Origin: Azospirillum endophyticum
GTDB taxonomy: Bacteria > Pseudomonadota > Alphaproteobacteria > Azospirillales > Azospirillaceae
Assembly (NCBI RefSeq): GCF_016595245.1
Contig: NZ_JAENHM010000073.1
Coordinates: 504,365 to 568,364 of the forward strand
DNA length: 64,000 bases
Direction of reading: 5' to 3'
The translations under genes and the position numbers were made by a program. Within the stretch, counting starts at the first letter, position 1. Each line of letters opens with the position of its first letter. The notes below the pieces were generated by a model. It was not told where the DNA came from. It saw only the letters and a program-made list of their open reading frames with translations, and ran no database searches. Of the stretch, positions 35,140 to 44,004 are shown in pieces.

Positions 35140-37749
35140 TCAGTCGCCGGCGCCGGCCACCGCGCCGTCGGCCGGTTCCGGCTTGTTCCTGCCGAAACCC
35201 AGAGTCGGGAAGACGTTGATCAGCGCGGTGATGAAGGCAGCCAGATAGGGCAGCGACTGCACCACCAGCAGGCCCGACCACATGAAGGCGTCACGGTTCT
35301 CATGGCCGAAGACCATGACGATCGCCAGCGCCGCACCCCACAGCGACACCAGCAGCACCAACTCCTCCCGCGCCATCAGGAAGGCCTGCATCAGCGCCGG
35401 CTGGTTCTCGCATTTCGGCGTGCGGACGAAGGGGCGGCCGGAGGTGAACATGCCCAGCCACATGGCGCGGCCGACCGTGTGGGTCAGCGCCATGCCGGCC
35501 ACCGCTGCGCCGACCTTGTCCCAGAAGCCGCACTTCACCCGCGCCTCGTAGAGCCAGAGCGAGGCGCCGACCTTGAAGGCGAAGACGCTGAGCGTCGGGA
35601 TCATGAAGACGTTGGGCGGGAACTCGAAATATTTGGGGAAGGCCATCAGGCCGATCGACCACAGGATGCCGGCGATGCCGAACACCATATGGGCGGCGTC
35701 GGCGAACCAGGGCAGCCAACCGGTGATGAAATGGTACTTCTGACCGGCTGTCAGCTCCTTGGCCCCCGGCGACAGCTGCCGCCAATGGTGCTTCAGGATC
35801 TGCACGGCGCCATAGGCCCAGCGGAAACGCTGCGTCTTGTAGGCGGAGAAGCTGTCGGGAACCAGGCCCTTGCCGTAGCTTTCCGGCATGTAGACCGCCT
35901 CATAGCCATGCTCGAACAGGCGCAGGCCGAGGTCGGCATCCTCGGTGATGCACCACTCGCCCCAGCGGCCGACCTTTTCCAGCGCCGACTTGCGGATGAT
36001 GGTCATCGTGCCGTGCTGGATGATCGCGTTGCGCTCGTTGCGCTGGATCATGCCGATGTGGAAGAAGCCGGCATATTCCCAGTTGGTCATGCGCTGGAAC
36101 AGATCGTGTTCCCACTCGCGATAGTCCTGCGGCGACTGGACGAAGCCGACCTCCGGCCGGCTGAAATGCGGGATGGTCGCCTTCAGCCAGTCGGGATGGA
36201 CCTGATAGTCGCTGTCGATGACGGCGATGTGCTCGGCATCGGGGGCGGTCTGCGCCAAGCCGAAATTCAAGGCACCGGCCTTGAAGCCCGGCCAGTTGTC
36301 GAGGTGGAAGAAGCGGAACTTCGGCCCCAGTTTCCGGCAATACTCCTCGATCGGACGCCAGACCGCCGGATCCTTGGTGTTGTTGTCGAGCAGCAGGACT
36401 TCGTAGTTCGGGTAGTCGAGGGCGGCCAGCGCGTCCAGCGTCTGCATGACCATGTGCGGCGGCTCGTTGTAGCACGGCACATGGATCGACACCTTCGCCG
36501 CGTTCGGCAGCGGGGCGGCGGAACAGGGAACGAACTTGCGCTTGAACTTGTGCTGCCAGACCACCTCGGTCAGCTCCATGCCGTCGATCAGCATGACCGC
36601 GAACAGCACGAGCTGGCAGAAGATCAGCAGGCCCCAGGCGATCTCGGTGGTGAGCGCGAGCCCGGCGGCCGATGCCGCGCTGACGGTGAAGACCAGGACG
36701 GAGGCGACGGCCTGGATCAACGCGCCGTAGAAGATCTGGCCGCCGATCTTCAGGTCGCCGCGGCGCCACAGGAAAAACACCAGCGGCAGGAAGCCCAGCG
36801 CCACCGCGGTGGCGCACTTGATCTCCCAGTTGCGGATCTCGTTCACGCCGCCGATCATCGGGAATTTCGGGTTGCGTTGGTAATCCCACAGGCCCCAGCT
36901 GGTGCCGGCGGTGCCCTCGATCTCCCGCTTCCAGGGCTGGTCGAAGGCCTCCATGATGAAGTAGTCGAGCTTGTTCTGAGCGGCGACGTTCAGGAAGTTG
37001 CGAATGAACTTGGCTTGGTTGACCTGGCTGGCCTCGGCGCCGCGGCGCCACGGGCCATCGGCCGGCCAGCCGATCTCGCCGATCAGGATGTGCTTGTTGG
37101 GGAACTTCGCCTTCAGCTCGTTGTAGCGGAACATGGCGTAATCGACCGACTGGTCGACCGGCACGCCTTCCCAATAGGGCAGCAGGTGGACGGCGAGGAA
37201 GTCGACCGCATCGGCCAGCTCGGGGTTCTTCAGCCAGACGTGCCACGGCTCGGCGATGGAGACCGGGACGTTGACCTTCTTCTTCACCCGCTTGACGTAT
37301 TCGATGGCCTGCGGGACCGTCAGGTCGGCGCGCAGGATCGCCTCGTTGCCGACCAGCACGCGGCGGACGTTGCTGTTGGAACGGGCCAGCTTGATCAGGC
37401 CGGCGAGTTCCGGCTCGTCGATCTCCGGCTTGCCGGTGGTCCAGGCGCCGGCGGTGACCGGCAGTCCGTGCTTGGCGGCGATCCCCGCCACCATTTCCGA
37501 ACCGTCGGTGGTCGAATAGGTCCGGACGGCCTTCACTGCGCCTTCCAGCGCATCCATGTCCTTCTCGATGTCGTCGGCGGATGCCTTGTCGCCCTTCGAC
37601 GGGCTCTTGTCGGAGTGGAAGGGGGTATAGGCGACGCCGGTGATGGCGCCGGCCCAGGACCGTTCGTCCACCGGGCGGTTCCACAGCGCCCAGAAGACGA
37701 TGTTGCCGAGGATCACCAGGATCAGAACCGCGAAGGCCGATTTCCGCAT
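35140..37749 (-). CDS. GH17-GT2 fusion, NdvB-like beta-glucan synthase
   Basis: 869 residues in one chain. Residues ~20-310 are a GH17 domain with both catalytic glutamates (E136 in VLVGNEAIL; E225 in ILIGEIGWPADG), which in this family works as a glucanosyltransferase. Then transmembrane helices, a GT2 catalytic domain from about 440 (VSIHVPCYNEPP, AVIDSDYQVHPDWL, ITEDADLGLRLF, TQRFRWAYG) and more helices. This architecture is known from Bradyrhizobium NdvB (cyclic beta-1,3/1,6-glucan) and similar Pseudomonas proteins. Starts at MRKSAFAVLILVILG, a signal-anchor. Likely role: periplasmic or surface glucan in osmotic adaptation or plant association. Confidence 0.9.
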   Translation of the reverse strand: MRKSAFAVLILVILGNIVFWALWNRPVDERSWAGAITGVAYTPFHSDKSPSKGDKASADDIEKDMDALEGAVKAVRTYSTTDGSEMVAGIAAKHGLPVTAGAWTTGKPEIDEPELAGLIKLARSNSNVRRVLVGNEAILRADLTVPQAIEYVKRVKKKVNVPVSIAEPWHVWLKNPELADAVDFLAVHLLPYWEGVPVDQSVDYAMFRYNELKAKFPNKHILIGEIGWPADGPWRRGAEASQVNQAKFIRNFLNVAAQNKLDYFIMEAFDQPWKREIEGTAGTSWGLWDYQRNPKFPMIGGVNEIRNWEIKCATAVALGFLPLVFFLWRRGDLKIGGQIFYGALIQAVASVLVFTVSAASAAGLALTTEIAWGLLIFCQLVLFAVMLIDGMELTEVVWQHKFKRKFVPCSAAPLPNAAKVSIHVPCYNEPPHMVMQTLDALAALDYPNYEVLLLDNNTKDPAVWRPIEEYCRKLGPKFRFFHLDNWPGFKAGALNFGLAQTAPDAEHIAVIDSDYQVHPDWLKATIPHFSRPEVGFVQSPQDYREWEHDLFQRMTNWEYAGFFHIGMIQRNERNAIIQHGTMTIIRKSALEKVGRWGEWCITEDADLGLRLFEHGYEAVYMPESYGKGLVPDSFSAYKTQRFRWAYGAVQILKHHWRQLSPGAKELTAGQKYHFITGWLPWFADAAHMVFGIAGILWSIGLMAFPKYFEFPPNVFMIPTLSVFAFKVGASLWLYEARVKCGFWDKVGAAVAGMALTHTVGRAMWLGMFTSGRPFVRTPKCENQPALMQAFLMAREELVLLVSLWGAALAIVMVFGHENRDAFMWSGLLVVQSLPYLAAFITALINVFPTLGFGRNKPEPADGAVAGAGD

Positions 37750-38005
37750 GTGAGTCGTTCTCGCTCGCCGCACCAGAAAACATGGATACGGCCCGTGGAA
37801 ATGGCGCAAGGGGATCGTTGCCGCCCCGACCATTGCCTCGGACCGAACTTAAGAATCGTCCAACGAATGCCGCTGCGCCGTAGGACCGGCGCGTACGGCC
37901 TTATATACAAGCTTCGCGGTTGCCCCGCCACTGCCGGCTATAACAGGGCGGCGTCCGGTTTATTCCCGGCCGATCCCCCGGCGCAGGCCATGAATGGAGT
38001 GAAGC

Positions 38006-38416
38006 ATGTTTTCCCTTAACGAACGGCTGCGGGCCGACACCCGTCCTGTGACCGATCTGGGGCTTTGCCGGGTGCTGCTGATGAACAACCGGCTGTGGCC
38101 CTGGCTGATCCTGGTGCCGATGCGCGACGGTGCGGTCGAGATCCACCGGCTGGAAGAGGACGATCAGGCGGCGCTGATGCGGGAAATCGCACAAGCCTCG
38201 CGCGTGTTGGAGCGTCTGTTCGCGCCGGACAAGATGAATGTCGGGGCGCTGGGCAACATGGTGCCGCAGCTGCACGTCCATGTGATCGGGCGGACGCGCG
38301 GCGATCCGGCATGGCCCGGTCCGGTCTGGGGCTCCGGCCATGCCGAGCCCTATGAGGAGGCCGAGGCGGCGACGCTGGCGGAGCGGCTGGCGGAAGCGCT
38401 TCATTCGGTCGGGTGA
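38006..38416 (+). CDS. HIT-family protein
   Basis: 136 residues. Core motif PQLHVHVIGR (H90 and H92), the histidine triad of nucleotide-binding hydrolases/transferases in its common alphaproteobacterial form, and WLILVPMRDG earlier. Substrate unknown; relatives hydrolyse nucleoside phosphoramidates or dinucleotide tetraphosphates. Divergent from the glucan synthase gene. Confidence 0.88.
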   Translation: MFSLNERLRADTRPVTDLGLCRVLLMNNRLWPWLILVPMRDGAVEIHRLEEDDQAALMREIAQASRVLERLFAPDKMNVGALGNMVPQLHVHVIGRTRGDPAWPGPVWGSGHAEPYEEAEAATLAERLAEALHSVG

Positions 38417-38473
38417 ACTTTGTCGGTTCACGAGTGTTTGAGTGGTCAGCCATCTTTTCGGGAGACCGCCACC

Positions 38474-38671
38474 ATGGCCGACCAGGACCGCTCCAAATCC
38501 GTGACTTCCGACGCCCCGTCCGAGGCTGCCCAGCGAATCGAGGACAAGCTGGTCGACGAGACCGGCAAGGCGTCGGGCGATCCCGACAAGCCCGTCCAGA
38601 AGAAGTGGGAGGAGATGGGCGAGCGCGAGGAGATCGTCGAGCGAAGCCAACGCGAGGGGGGAGGGGTTTGA
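38474..38671 (+). CDS. Small charged hydrophilic protein, unknown function
   Basis: 65 residues from MADQDRSKSVTSDAP. Very acidic and Lys-rich (EDKLVDETGKASGDPDKPVQ), no Cys, predicted disordered to helical. GGGAGA precedes the ATG, so translation is plausible; a longer frame starts at 38420. Composition resembles small stress-type hydrophilins, but I cannot assign a family. Confidence 0.55.
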   Translation: MADQDRSKSVTSDAPSEAAQRIEDKLVDETGKASGDPDKPVQKKWEEMGEREEIVERSQREGGGV

Positions 38672-38683
38672 AAGGAGAAGCTT

Positions 38684-38754
38684 TGCCCCCTCCCTAACCC
38701 TCCCCCTCTTCGAGGGAGAGGGGACCCACGCGCCAGCGTGGGAGGGTGGGGGCA
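38684..38754. repeat. Second intergenic palindromic repeat element
   Basis: Starts TGCCCCCTCCCTAACCCTC and ends GGGAGGGTGGGGGCA, with internal hairpins CCCCTCTTCGAGGGAGAGG and CCACGCGCCAGCGTGG. Ends match the element at 34330-34435. Confidence 0.75.
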
Positions 38755-38762
38755 ATCCGCCC

Positions 38763-39716
38763 CTACCGCTTCACCGTGCAGCTCAGCGCCAGCACGTCGG
38801 CCGCCTTGTCAAGATCGTCGGCACGGACCAGCACATAGTCGGTGTTGTAGGTGGAGATCGCGAAGATCGGCAGATGGGCCTGGGCCAGCGGCACGGCGAT
38901 GCGGGCCAGGATGCCGAACAGCGAGAAATCCACCACCCCCTCGACCCGGAAGGCGCGCCAGCCGCGTTCGGCCTTGACCCCGTCGGGCACGCACTCCTCG
39001 CGGCAGAGGATCGACAGCTCGTCGCCCGTCCGGGTGGCGCCGACCAGCGGGTCGGTCCAGTCGAGCCAGTCCGGCAGGCCGCTGCCCGGTGGCAGCTGCG
39101 CCACCGCCAGCCGGTCGGGCAGGATCGTCAGGGTCAGGCCGCTCTGCTCGCGCACCAAGGCCGCGCTCAGCGTCGCCTCGTCCACCTCGAAGGGCTTCAG
39201 GATGCGCCGGGCGCGGGCGGCCAGCGACGGTACGCCCGAGCGCATGGCACGGCCCAGCATCTCCGCCGAGGTGGCGCGCAGGCCGGCGTCCGACTCGGCG
39301 AGATCGACCACCGCCTGCAAGGCGCTGGTCTGGACGATCCGGCTCGGGCTGTTCTCGAACCAGTCGGCCAGCAGGACGGCGGCGCGGTGGCGCTGCTCTT
39401 CGGTCATGGTCAGGCGCGGCACGATCTGGGCGATGTGCCAGCGGACCTCCGCCTGCTCGATGGCGACGGCGTCGGTCAGCAGATGCTCGACATAGGGGTC
39501 CAGCCAACCCGGATTGCCGCGCGATACGCGCTCCAGCGCGTCGGCGGCGCGCATGCGCACGCTGGCGTTGCGGTCGAACAGGCAGCCGACCAGCTCCTCC
39601 AGCTTGCCGCGGTCGGCCGACACCTCGTCCGCGACCGACGGGGCATCGCCCACCGCCCGCCGGTCGCCGATCGCCAGCCGACGGGCCAGCGACGCGTTGC
39701 GGATCAACTCATCCAT
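38763..39716 (-). CDS. HEAT-repeat / ACT-domain fusion protein
   Basis: 317 residues from MDELIRNASLARR. Residues ~1-170 are HEAT-like helical repeats (VSADRGKLEELVGCLFDRNA, DAVAIEQAEVRWHIAQIVPR, RIVQTSALQAVVDLAESD). Residues ~185-315 are ACT-type domains of the CASTOR-like kind (LTLTILPDRLAVAQLPPG, FSLFGILARIAVPLAQAHLP, FAISTYNTDYVLVRADDLDK), which bind amino acids or related ligands in other proteins. The start lies 2 nt from the mfd stop, so translation is probably coupled to mfd. I do not know this fusion. A ligand-sensing protein is a fair inference; the partner is unknown. Confidence 0.75.
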   Translation of the reverse strand: MDELIRNASLARRLAIGDRRAVGDAPSVADEVSADRGKLEELVGCLFDRNASVRMRAADALERVSRGNPGWLDPYVEHLLTDAVAIEQAEVRWHIAQIVPRLTMTEEQRHRAAVLLADWFENSPSRIVQTSALQAVVDLAESDAGLRATSAEMLGRAMRSGVPSLAARARRILKPFEVDEATLSAALVREQSGLTLTILPDRLAVAQLPPGSGLPDWLDWTDPLVGATRTGDELSILCREECVPDGVKAERGWRAFRVEGVVDFSLFGILARIAVPLAQAHLPIFAISTYNTDYVLVRADDLDKAADVLALSCTVKR

Positions 39717-39717
39717 C

Positions 39718-42700
39718 TCAGCGCCGCCCGGTCGGACGGCCGAACCGCGACGGCGTGCCGAAGCGCGAGGCGACCTTGGCGCCGGTCGGCTTCGGCGGCG
39801 GCGGGGGAGGGGGCGGCGGCGGAGTCTCGCCGCGCGGCACGCCGCCACCGGACGCCATTTCCGCCAGATCCTTCACCAGCTTCTGCACGCTGCGCACGCG
39901 GGCCTGCGGATCGGGCCATTCGCGGCTGTAGACCAGCTTGTGGTCGGGCCGCAGCTTCATCAGCGTCAGGTGCTGGGCGATGTAGGTCAGCAGCTTGGCC
40001 GGCTCGGCATAGAAATTGTCGTGGAAGGCCAGCACCAGCCCCTTCGGGCCGGCATCGACCCGGTCGATGTTGGCCTGTTTGCACCAGCGCTTGACGGTGA
40101 CGACGTCCAGCAGGTTCTCGACCTCCTCCGGCAGCTTGCCGAAACGGTCGATCAGTTCGGCGGCGAAGCCGTCGACCTCGGCGCGGTCGACCAGATCGGC
40201 GATGCGGCGGTAGAGCGACAGGCGCACCGTCAGGTCGGGAACATAGCTTTCCGGGATCAGCACCGGCGTGCCCAGGTTGATCTGCGGCACCCATTCCTGC
40301 GCCGCCGCGGCGGCGACGGCCCCCTCCTGCATCGCGGAGCGGGCGCTGGCGACGGCCTCTTCCAGCATCTGCTGGTAAAGTTCGACACCGACTTCGCGCA
40401 CCTGACCCGACTGCTCCTCGCCCAGCAGGTTGCCGGCGCCGCGGATGTCCATGTCGTGGCTGGCGAGCTGGAAGCCGGCCCCAAGGCTGTCCAGCGTCTC
40501 GATGACGTGCAGGCGCTGCTGGGCGGTGCCGCTCAGCGGCTTGTTCGGCGCATAGGTCAGGTAGGCGTAGCCGCGCTTCTTCGACCGGCCGACGCGGCCG
40601 CGGATCTGGTAGAGCTGGGCCAGACCGAACAGGTCGGCGCGGTGGACGATCAGCGTGTTGGCGTTGGGGATGTCCAGGCCGCTCTCGATGATGTTGGTGG
40701 CGAGCAGGACCTCGAACTTGCCCTCGTCGAAGGCGGTCATCACGTCTTCCAACTCGCTGGCCGCCATCTGGCCATGGGCGGTGACGATCTTCACCTCCGG
40801 CACCAGGTCTCGCACCCGCTCGGCGACCTTCGCCAGATCCTCGACGCGCGGGCAGACATAGAAGGACTGGCCGCCGCGGTAATGCTCGCGCAGGATCGCC
40901 TCGCGGATCACCACCGGATCGTAGGGCAGGACGAAGGTGCGCACCGCCAGACGGTCGACCGGCGGGGTGGCGATCAGCGACAGCTCGCGCACGCCGGACA
41001 GAGCCATCTGCAGCGTGCGCGGGATCGGCGTGGCGGTCAGCGTCAGCACATGGATGTCGGCGCGCAGTTCCTTCAGACGCTCCTTCTGCTTCACGCCGAA
41101 ATGCTGCTCCTCGTCGACGATCACCATGCCGAGGCGCTTGAAGTCGAGGCCTTTGGCGAGCAGGGCGTGGGTGCCGACGACGATGTCGGCGGTGCCCTCC
41201 GCCAGTTCCTTCTTCACCAGCGTCTGTTCGCGGGCGGTGACCATCCGCGACAACTGGACGACACGCACCGGCAGCCCGTTGAAGCGGGTGGAGAAGGTGC
41301 GGAAATGCTGGCGGGCGAGCAGGGTGGTCGGCACGACGACGGCGACCTGCTTGCCGCTCATCGCCACCATGAAGGCGGCGCGCAGAGCCACCTCGGTCTT
41401 GCCGAAGCCGACGTCGCCGCAGACCAGCCGGTCCATCGGCCGGCCGCTGCCGAGGTCGGTGAAGATGTCCTCGATCGCCTTCAGCTGGTCGTCGGTCTCC
41501 GGATAGGGGAAACGGGCGGCGAATTCCTGATAGACGCCTTCCGGCGTCAGCACCGGATCTGCCTTCTTCAGCATGCGCTCGGCGGCGATCTTCAGCAGGG
41601 CTTCCGCCATGTCCTTCAGGCGCTTCTTGACCCTGGCCTTGCGGCCCTGCCAGCCGGCGCCGCCCAGCTTGTCGAGCTGGACATTGGCGTCTTCCGAGCC
41701 GTAGCGGGACAGCACCTCGATGTTCTCGACCGGGACGTAGAGCTTGTCGCCGCCCTCGTAGACCAGGCGCAGGCAGTCGTGCGGGGCGCCGGTGACCTCC
41801 AGCGTCTCCAGCCCGTCGTAGCGGCCGATGCCGTGGTCCATGTGGACGACGATGTCGCCCTCGTGCAGGGCCGAATGCTCGGCGATGAAGTTGGCGGCCT
41901 TGCGCTTCCTCTTGTGCGGACGGACCAGCCGGTCGCCGAGGATGTCCTGTTCGGTGATGACGGCGAGGTCGGCGGAGGTGAAGCCATGCTCCATTCCCAG
42001 CACGATGGTGCCGATGATGCCGCGGTCGAAGCGGCGGACGTCCTCCATGCTCTCCGCCGGCTCCAGGCCGGGGATGCCGTGGTCGGCCAGAACGTTGGAC
42101 AGGCGGTCGCGCGACCCGGCGGAATATCCCGCGATCAGCACGCGGCGGCCGTCGGCACGCAGTGCCCGGATATGGTCCTTCACCGCGTCGAAGACGTTGA
42201 CGTCGGGACGGTTGCGCTCCTCGGCGAAGTCGTGGCCACGCTTGCCGCCGGCGTCGACCGTCCCCTTGATGCCGGGGGGCGTGGAGAAGATCTGGAGCTG
42301 CGCCACCGCACGCTCCGCCATCAACGCGTCCCAGCCGAGGGTATCGAGGAACATCGAGGCGACCGGCACCGGCTTGTAGACCGGCGACCCGGCGCGCTTC
42401 TCGATGGTCATCATCGTGTCGCGCGAGGCATGGAAATCGACCACCTGGGCGATGCGGGCGTCGCGCGCCTCGCTGGCCTGATGGTCCAGGCTGACGATGC
42501 CGCGCGGCAGATAGTCCGGCAGCGTGTCCATGCTCTCGTGGAACAGCGGCAGCCAATGTTCCATACCGCCATAGGAGCGGCCGGCGGAGATCGCCTCGTA
42601 GAGCGGGTCGTCGTCGGTCACCGCACCGAACAGCTCGCGGTAGCCGGAGCGGAAGCGGGCGATCCCGGCATCGTCGAGGAAGACCTCCGACATCGGCTTC

Positions 42701-43359
42701 AGCTCGACGTGATCGCGCTTGTCGGTGGTGCGCTGGGTCATCGGATCGAAGGCGCGCACCCCCTCCAGCTCGTCGCCGAACAGGTCGAGGCGCAGCGGCT
42801 CCTCGGTGCCGGGCGGGAACAGGTCGACGATGCCGCCGCGCACCGCGAACTCGCCCGGTTCCCGCACCGTCTGGGCACGGGTGTAGCCGTTGCCGGCGAG
42901 GTAGCGCTGCAGCTTCTCCAGGTCGATCCGGTCGCGCAGCTTGGCGGTGAAGACCGCGTTCTTGAAGGCGCTGCGCGGCGGCACCTTCTGCACCACGGCG
43001 TTGACGGTGGTCAGCACGACCAGCGGCGCCAGCCCGTCGCGGTTGGCCGCCGCCTCGCGCCTTGCGAGCAGCCGGGTCAGCGTGTCGATGCGCCGGGCGA
43101 CGATGCCGCCGTTCGGCGACACCCGGTCATAGGGCAGGCAGTCCCAGGCCGGGAAGGTCAGCACCTCCAGCTTCGGCGCGAAGAAGGCCAGCGCCTCCGC
43201 CAGCAGGGCGCAGCGCGTGTCGTCCAGCGCCACATGCAGCAGGCCGTAGCCGCCGGCCTTCTGCGCAAGCTCCGCCAGAATGCGGGCGTCGTGGCCCTCG
43301 GGCGCGCCGCCGATCAGGAGACGGCCGGCACGGCCGGGCTGGAGATCGTAACTGACCAA
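39718..43359 (-). CDS. mfd: Transcription-repair coupling factor Mfd
   Basis: Removes stalled RNA polymerase and recruits UvrA. 1213 residues. N-terminal UvrB-like module, RNA-polymerase-interacting domain (KGDIVVHMDHGIGRYDGLE-type motif, here EGDIVVHMDHGIGRYDGLET), translocase with Walker A GDVGFGKTE near residue 647 and DEEQ (747) in VIVDEEQHFGVKQKERLK, then helicase motifs ESGLDIPNANTLIV and QIRGRVGRSKKRGYAYLTY. The C-terminus has a run of ten prolines and an Arg-rich end (SRFGTPSRFGRPTGRR) that is not conserved. Between it and the upstream sdhE lies a 22-bp tandem repeat. Confidence 0.97.
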   Translation of the reverse strand: MVSYDLQPGRAGRLLIGGAPEGHDARILAELAQKAGGYGLLHVALDDTRCALLAEALAFFAPKLEVLTFPAWDCLPYDRVSPNGGIVARRIDTLTRLLARREAAANRDGLAPLVVLTTVNAVVQKVPPRSAFKNAVFTAKLRDRIDLEKLQRYLAGNGYTRAQTVREPGEFAVRGGIVDLFPPGTEEPLRLDLFGDELEGVRAFDPMTQRTTDKRDHVELKPMSEVFLDDAGIARFRSGYRELFGAVTDDDPLYEAISAGRSYGGMEHWLPLFHESMDTLPDYLPRGIVSLDHQASEARDARIAQVVDFHASRDTMMTIEKRAGSPVYKPVPVASMFLDTLGWDALMAERAVAQLQIFSTPPGIKGTVDAGGKRGHDFAEERNRPDVNVFDAVKDHIRALRADGRRVLIAGYSAGSRDRLSNVLADHGIPGLEPAESMEDVRRFDRGIIGTIVLGMEHGFTSADLAVITEQDILGDRLVRPHKRKRKAANFIAEHSALHEGDIVVHMDHGIGRYDGLETLEVTGAPHDCLRLVYEGGDKLYVPVENIEVLSRYGSEDANVQLDKLGGAGWQGRKARVKKRLKDMAEALLKIAAERMLKKADPVLTPEGVYQEFAARFPYPETDDQLKAIEDIFTDLGSGRPMDRLVCGDVGFGKTEVALRAAFMVAMSGKQVAVVVPTTLLARQHFRTFSTRFNGLPVRVVQLSRMVTAREQTLVKKELAEGTADIVVGTHALLAKGLDFKRLGMVIVDEEQHFGVKQKERLKELRADIHVLTLTATPIPRTLQMALSGVRELSLIATPPVDRLAVRTFVLPYDPVVIREAILREHYRGGQSFYVCPRVEDLAKVAERVRDLVPEVKIVTAHGQMAASELEDVMTAFDEGKFEVLLATNIIESGLDIPNANTLIVHRADLFGLAQLYQIRGRVGRSKKRGYAYLTYAPNKPLSGTAQQRLHVIETLDSLGAGFQLASHDMDIRGAGNLLGEEQSGQVREVGVELYQQMLEEAVASARSAMQEGAVAAAAAQEWVPQINLGTPVLIPESYVPDLTVRLSLYRRIADLVDRAEVDGFAAELIDRFGKLPEEVENLLDVVTVKRWCKQANIDRVDAGPKGLVLAFHDNFYAEPAKLLTYIAQHLTLMKLRPDHKLVYSREWPDPQARVRSVQKLVKDLAEMASGGGVPRGETPPPPPPPPPPKPTGAKVASRFGTPSRFGRPTGRR

Positions 43360-43389
43360 AGGGGGATGCCTCGGGAATACGGGAAGAGA

Positions 43390-43470
43390 GTCAGGAGCCT
43401 TGACCGGCTCCGTCGGGAGCCTTGACCGGCTCCGTCGGGAGCCTTGACCGGCTCCGTCAGGAGCCTTGAC
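43390..43470. repeat. 22-bp tandem repeat between sdhE and mfd, each unit palindromic
   Basis: Units 43390-43411, 43412-43433, 43434-43455 and a partial 43456-43470. Each carries GGAGCC-TTGACC-GGCTCC, a 6-bp hairpin. The sdhE stop codon is inside the last copy, so duplication grew from the end of sdhE into the leader of mfd. Confidence 0.9.
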
Positions 43471-43780
43471 GTGGTGTGTATCGGAACGCCGTCAACAGGC
43501 GCATCACGTCGGTGTCATGCTCGGACGGCACCGGCTCCCGTCCCGACATCCAATCGTAGAGGTCGGGATCGCCAAGCTCCAGCAGCGCCTCGAAGCGGTC
43601 GAGCATCGCATGGTCGAAATCGCCGACATGGGCGTCGGCGAAGCTGCCCATCAGCAGGTCCATCTCGCGCGTGCCGCGGTGCCAGGAGCGGAAGCGCAGC
43701 CGCTTGCGCCGGTTCTCGAGCGATTCGGCCTTCTCGGAAGCCGGCGTCTCGGAAGCCGGGGGGGTGCCGTTTTCAGTCAT
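43457..43780 (-). CDS. sdhE: FAD assembly factor SdhE (succinate dehydrogenase)
   Basis: 107 residues. Carries the signature RSWHRGTREMDLLMGSFAD (R35-G-T-R-E39, the RGxxE motif needed for flavin attachment to SdhA), then PDLYDWMSGREPVPSEHD. The core is ~85 residues; the first 20 are a Pro/Ser/Glu-rich leader. Its 3' end is built from the tandem repeat. mfd follows on the same strand; sdhE-mfd neighbours are common in alphaproteobacteria. No sdh genes in the window. Confidence 0.93.
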   Translation of the reverse strand: MTENGTPPASETPASEKAESLENRRKRLRFRSWHRGTREMDLLMGSFADAHVGDFDHAMLDRFEALLELGDPDLYDWMSGREPVPSEHDTDVMRLLTAFRYTPRQGS

Positions 43781-43927
43781 TGCAGTCCAACGTCGAAAGC
43801 CCCCAGCGCCACCAGCGGCGAAGGGGGGAACCATTCAGGAACCCCATCCTGCACGGGCCGGGGCGGCGATGCAAGATTGGCAGGCCGGCTTGACCATGGG
43901 GTGGGGATGTCCTATGTGCCGGTTGGC

Positions 43928-43984
43928 CTGCGGGGACGACCCCGTCGATGGAAGTGGGTAACCGGGTGGGGACGACCCCGCCAT
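43928..43984 (+). promoter_or_regulatory. Guanidine-II (mini-ykkC) riboswitch
   Basis: Two short GC-rich hairpins, each capped by ACGA: CGGGG-ACGA-CCCCG at 43931-43944 and GGTGGGG-ACGA-CCCCGCC at 43965-43982, joined by a 20-nt linker. Twin stem-loops with ACGR loops are the hallmark of the guanidine-II class. It ends about 9 nt before an ACGGAG that serves as the RBS of an SMR exporter gene, the classic genetic partner. Guanidine would be expected to raise translation by freeing the RBS region. The layout is very specific. Confidence 0.85.
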
Positions 43985-44004
43985 TCCAAGACGGAGTCGC
44001 CGTC

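Noticed and set aside
39514..43425. A 3.9-kb open frame on the plus strand opposite mfd
   Set aside because: Antisense to mfd, which has all its motifs; no RBS or family signature.
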